From Krasilnikovozyma curviuscula (Eukaryota; Basidiomycota; Tremellomycetes; Cystofilobasidiales; Mrakiaceae): a stretch of DNA of 27,504 nucleotides. Under the pieces are notes generated by a model that searched no databases, was not told the DNA's origin, and saw nothing but the letters and a program-made list of their open reading frames with translations. Positions 25,564 through 27,504 of this stretch are shown here, piece by piece; the stretch's first letter is position 1; every line of letters begins with the position of its first letter. Made by a program: the position numbers and the translations under genes. The stretch spans positions 1 through 27,504 of the forward strand of contig MVAQ01000261.1 in NCBI GenBank assembly GCA_014825775.1, read 5' to 3'.

Positions 25564-26513
25564 TCAGGACTGTCCTTCTAAATTCACATTACCCTTCCAA
25601 CCTTTTTCAACATCTGCGTCTCCCAACTGCACAGGAAATATGAAAGTGCAACGACCCAAATGTTGATCCAAAGCAAGAAGTTGACTGACCATCTACTTAT
25701 TGACAATGGATTATAATCAACTTTTACTTTTTAGAAGGAACAAAAGGTGCCCACTCACTTTCAAGATAAAGCAAGCACCGACGCTAAGACAGTGGATTTT
25801 TGAAACCATGTAAGGTCCCCAAATAGCCTCAAGAGCATGAATAACGAGCTTCATAGCCAAGAAAGCCCTCTCACTTTCAAGCTTAGAGAAATAAGTTGGA
25901 AGTTTGTATGCGATGCTGTCGGAGAAAAAAAAATCGAAGGGCAGCCACATCAAAACAAACAAACCCCTGATATTTGAAGGGTAAAAAAAGTGACTCACTG
26001 GTACAGGTTGAAGACGAGTTCAAGAATAAGGGAGGAAATGGTGATGGATACAATCAAAAAGACTGTTTTCTTGAACTGGTTTGGTAAAGAGCAATGGTGC
26101 AATGTAAGAGCTTTGAAAATGGAGGCTATGGAAGCGTTTGATTTGACGGCGTACGTAGGCGTGAAGAATAAATATGATACTGATTAACAAGAAATGTCAG
26201 TACAGAAGTGATTCAAAAAGAACAGGTGGTCCACTCGCATCATTGTTACAGCCATGTGCAGCGCAAAGAAGATTTCTTTCAAGGCATCAGCAGAGCAAAA
26301 GAAGCTGACCGTCACTTCTTCCGTCTCTTCGATCTCTATCTTTTCATCTCCATTCTCTAGACACCCCCCTTCAATTCTTTTCTCAGAATTAGAGTCGATG
26401 GTGAGGGTGGCGGAAGCTGAGGCCAAGGTTCCAGAGGTGACACAGGGAGGAACACGAGAAGAGAAGGGGCAGCCGTTGAGGGAGGAAGAATTTCTGTGAG
26501 AGATCGAGATCAT
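25564..26513 (-). CDS. Unrecognised membrane protein
   Basis: A spliced model (minus order) is 26513-26204, 26125-25999, 25915-25759, 25626-25564; phases close, giving 218 aa. The N-terminal half is Ser-rich and acidic (EKIEIEETEEV); the C-terminal half has hydrophobic segments (KKTVFLIVSITISSLILELV, then MKLVIHALEAIWGPYMV). I do not recognise the family. The junctions of exons 2-3 and 3 to the tail use good GTGAGT donors. The first junction (GTACTG donor, 78-nt intron) is the weakest, and the preceding hydrophobic frame YLFFTPTYAVKSNA could be coding in a different model. It is convergent with oxygenase copy 2, with 152 bp between the stops. Confidence 0.5.
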
Positions 26514-26591
26514 TTCTAATAGTACCGGATCAGATCCAGTGGAGTATAAAGCTGGAGTTGGTCGCTACAGCTAGATGTGTGGTTGAGCTTC

Positions 26592-26604
26592 CTATATATA
26601 TATA
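26592..26604 (-). promoter_or_regulatory. TATA box of the membrane-protein gene
   Basis: An alternating TATATATATA run lies about 80-90 nt upstream of the ATG at 26513 on the minus strand, a typical spacing. Confidence 0.5.
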
Positions 26605-27416
26605 CTACCTCGAGCTGCAGGGTCGCCTAAGGCGGTGGTCACGTCCATGACAAGGCTAAGCAAACAAAGCTAAGCACCAGCATCCTTCAAAGTTACACGA
26701 CTCCTAAATACAAAAAGGGCATTTGGGTGCATATGATCAGCTCGTGGTAGAGTGCCAAATGCGGTGATGCTACTTGACTTGATAGTTGTTTTTGTTTTTT
26801 ATTTTTATTTTTATTGTCGCGCTGAGTCTTCTTTCATAAGAAAGTTCGAGCTATTTGCACTTGCGATTATATCAGAACACCAATCTTTAACGAGACACAC
26901 GTGTATAGAAGTGTGATTACCTGAAAGGTGGAAGTGACGAGGAACTCCAATCTCCAAGATCCCCAGCTTCGCCTGTATCCTCTCTGGAATACGTACTTCA
27001 GGAAGCAGAAAGCTTGGACTCCATGTATCCGAGTCAATGGCTGATGATAACTCCTAAATTGAGAGGAATTGGGGCAAGTATTTGGCTGAGAACTCTGAGA
27101 TTGGCTTGACCTCCTGTAAATCCTTTCAGTCCTTTAGATGCAACAAGAAGCGGCTTCAGAGGTTTAAAAAAATGGGCAAAGAAAGTCGAGAAGTAAGGAC
27201 CCAGCAGGCGAACCACATCATTACTGCGCAGCGTTCAGTTCCTGCCTGGAAGTTTTCAAACACGCACGACCCTTTAATGGTTAGAGGTAATGTCACACCA
27301 TCTCCTCACATCTTTACAACATCATTACAGTGATCGGAAAGGGGGTGACGGAACTCATTATTGCAAAATCGACAGTATATGAATACCTCCACCAGAACAA
27401 CACCTGCTCCTAGACT
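26605..27416. other. Intergenic, no gene recognised
   Basis: It contains a T-rich run (TTTTTATTTTTATTTTTATT, near 26790-26815) and short open frames without family features. A box-like TGGTAGAGTG at about 26746 does not extend into a tRNA fold. Confidence 0.45.
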
Positions 27417-27503
27417 TTACTTGTCCTTACCCTCCTTCCGAAGCGCAGCAAACCCCCTCCCCCACGGCCCAGCCTTCGACCCCCACTCCGTCGTACCCCA
27501 AAA
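27417..27503 (-). CDS. Possible C-terminus of a gene extending past the window
   Basis: On the minus strand 28 codons end in TAA at 27419-27417; the peptide ends AGPWGRGFAALRKEGKDK and has a basic, protein-like tail. On the plus strand an ATG at 27379 opens a frame to the window end (MNTSTRTTPAPRLYLSLP). Only one is likely real. I favour the minus strand weakly, from composition. Family unknown. Confidence 0.3.
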   Translation of the reverse strand, partial: FWGTTEWGSKAGPWGRGFAALRKEGKDK

Positions 27504-27504
27504 A

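Noticed and set aside
25990..26187. Plus-strand open frame across the membrane-protein exon 2
   Set aside because: Antisense shadow of the spliced minus-strand gene.
26740..26770. TGGTAGAGTG resembling a tRNA A box
   Set aside because: No acceptor stem, anticodon arm or GGTTCGAATCC-type B box at the right distance.
26784..26816. T-rich run as a possible Pol III terminator or retroelement tail
   Set aside because: No Pol III gene upstream and no target-site duplication seen.

Overview
The window looks like nuclear DNA of an intron-dense basidiomycete, most likely a tremellomycete-type yeast. Ten protein genes could be joined from short exons across about 69 short introns. Most introns are 55-150 nt with GT(R)AGT-like donors and pyrimidine tracts. 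Every splice set below was checked for phase and for family signatures. The taxon is an inference from gene architecture; nothing here names a species.

Layout. 1-790: a collapsed Ty1/copia retrotransposon (LTR promoter part, RNase H tail of pol, start of the 3' LTR). 790-1821: a rearranged tract with a 34 bp and a 23 bp direct repeat and an orphan coding tail. 1822-5242 (-): HRD3/SEL1L homologue of the ER-associated degradation ubiquitin ligase. 5773-6758 (-): small four-TM protein. 8164-10155 (-): GDP-L-fucose synthase. 10295-11842 (-): 2-oxoglutarate/Fe(II) oxygenase, divergent from 12108-14510 (+): Dal5-like MFS permease. 15080-15199 (+): C-terminal remnant of a short-chain dehydrogenase. 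15332-16525 (-): intact short-chain dehydrogenase. 17171-19853 (+): RCC2/TD-60-type RCC1-repeat protein ending in a PHD finger. 20926-23035 (+): long Ecl1-type life-span factor. 23636-25411 (+): second 2OG/Fe(II) oxygenase, homologous to the first. 25564-26513 (-): unrecognised membrane protein. 27417-27503 (-): possible C-terminus of a gene running off the window.

Most genes are unrelated housekeeping functions: ER quality control, sugar-nucleotide synthesis, a chromatin/small-GTPase factor and a zinc-linked life-span factor. The one block that could work together is 10295-16525. An oxygenase and a permease share a 265 bp divergent promoter with a TGAGTCA site, and a dehydrogenase lies beyond the permease. 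This could be a small uptake-and-oxidation cluster, but the substrate cannot be read from sequence.

The most interesting signals are the RCC2-PHD fusion, two phase-required micro-exons (8 and 10 nt), three GC-AG introns, a 230-nt stretch without any AG in the Ecl1-like intron, a pair of in-frame alternative donors in the first oxygenase, and a retrotransposon U3 with three TGA(C/G)TCA sites. I saw no tRNA, rRNA, CRISPR array or clear new defence-type system.
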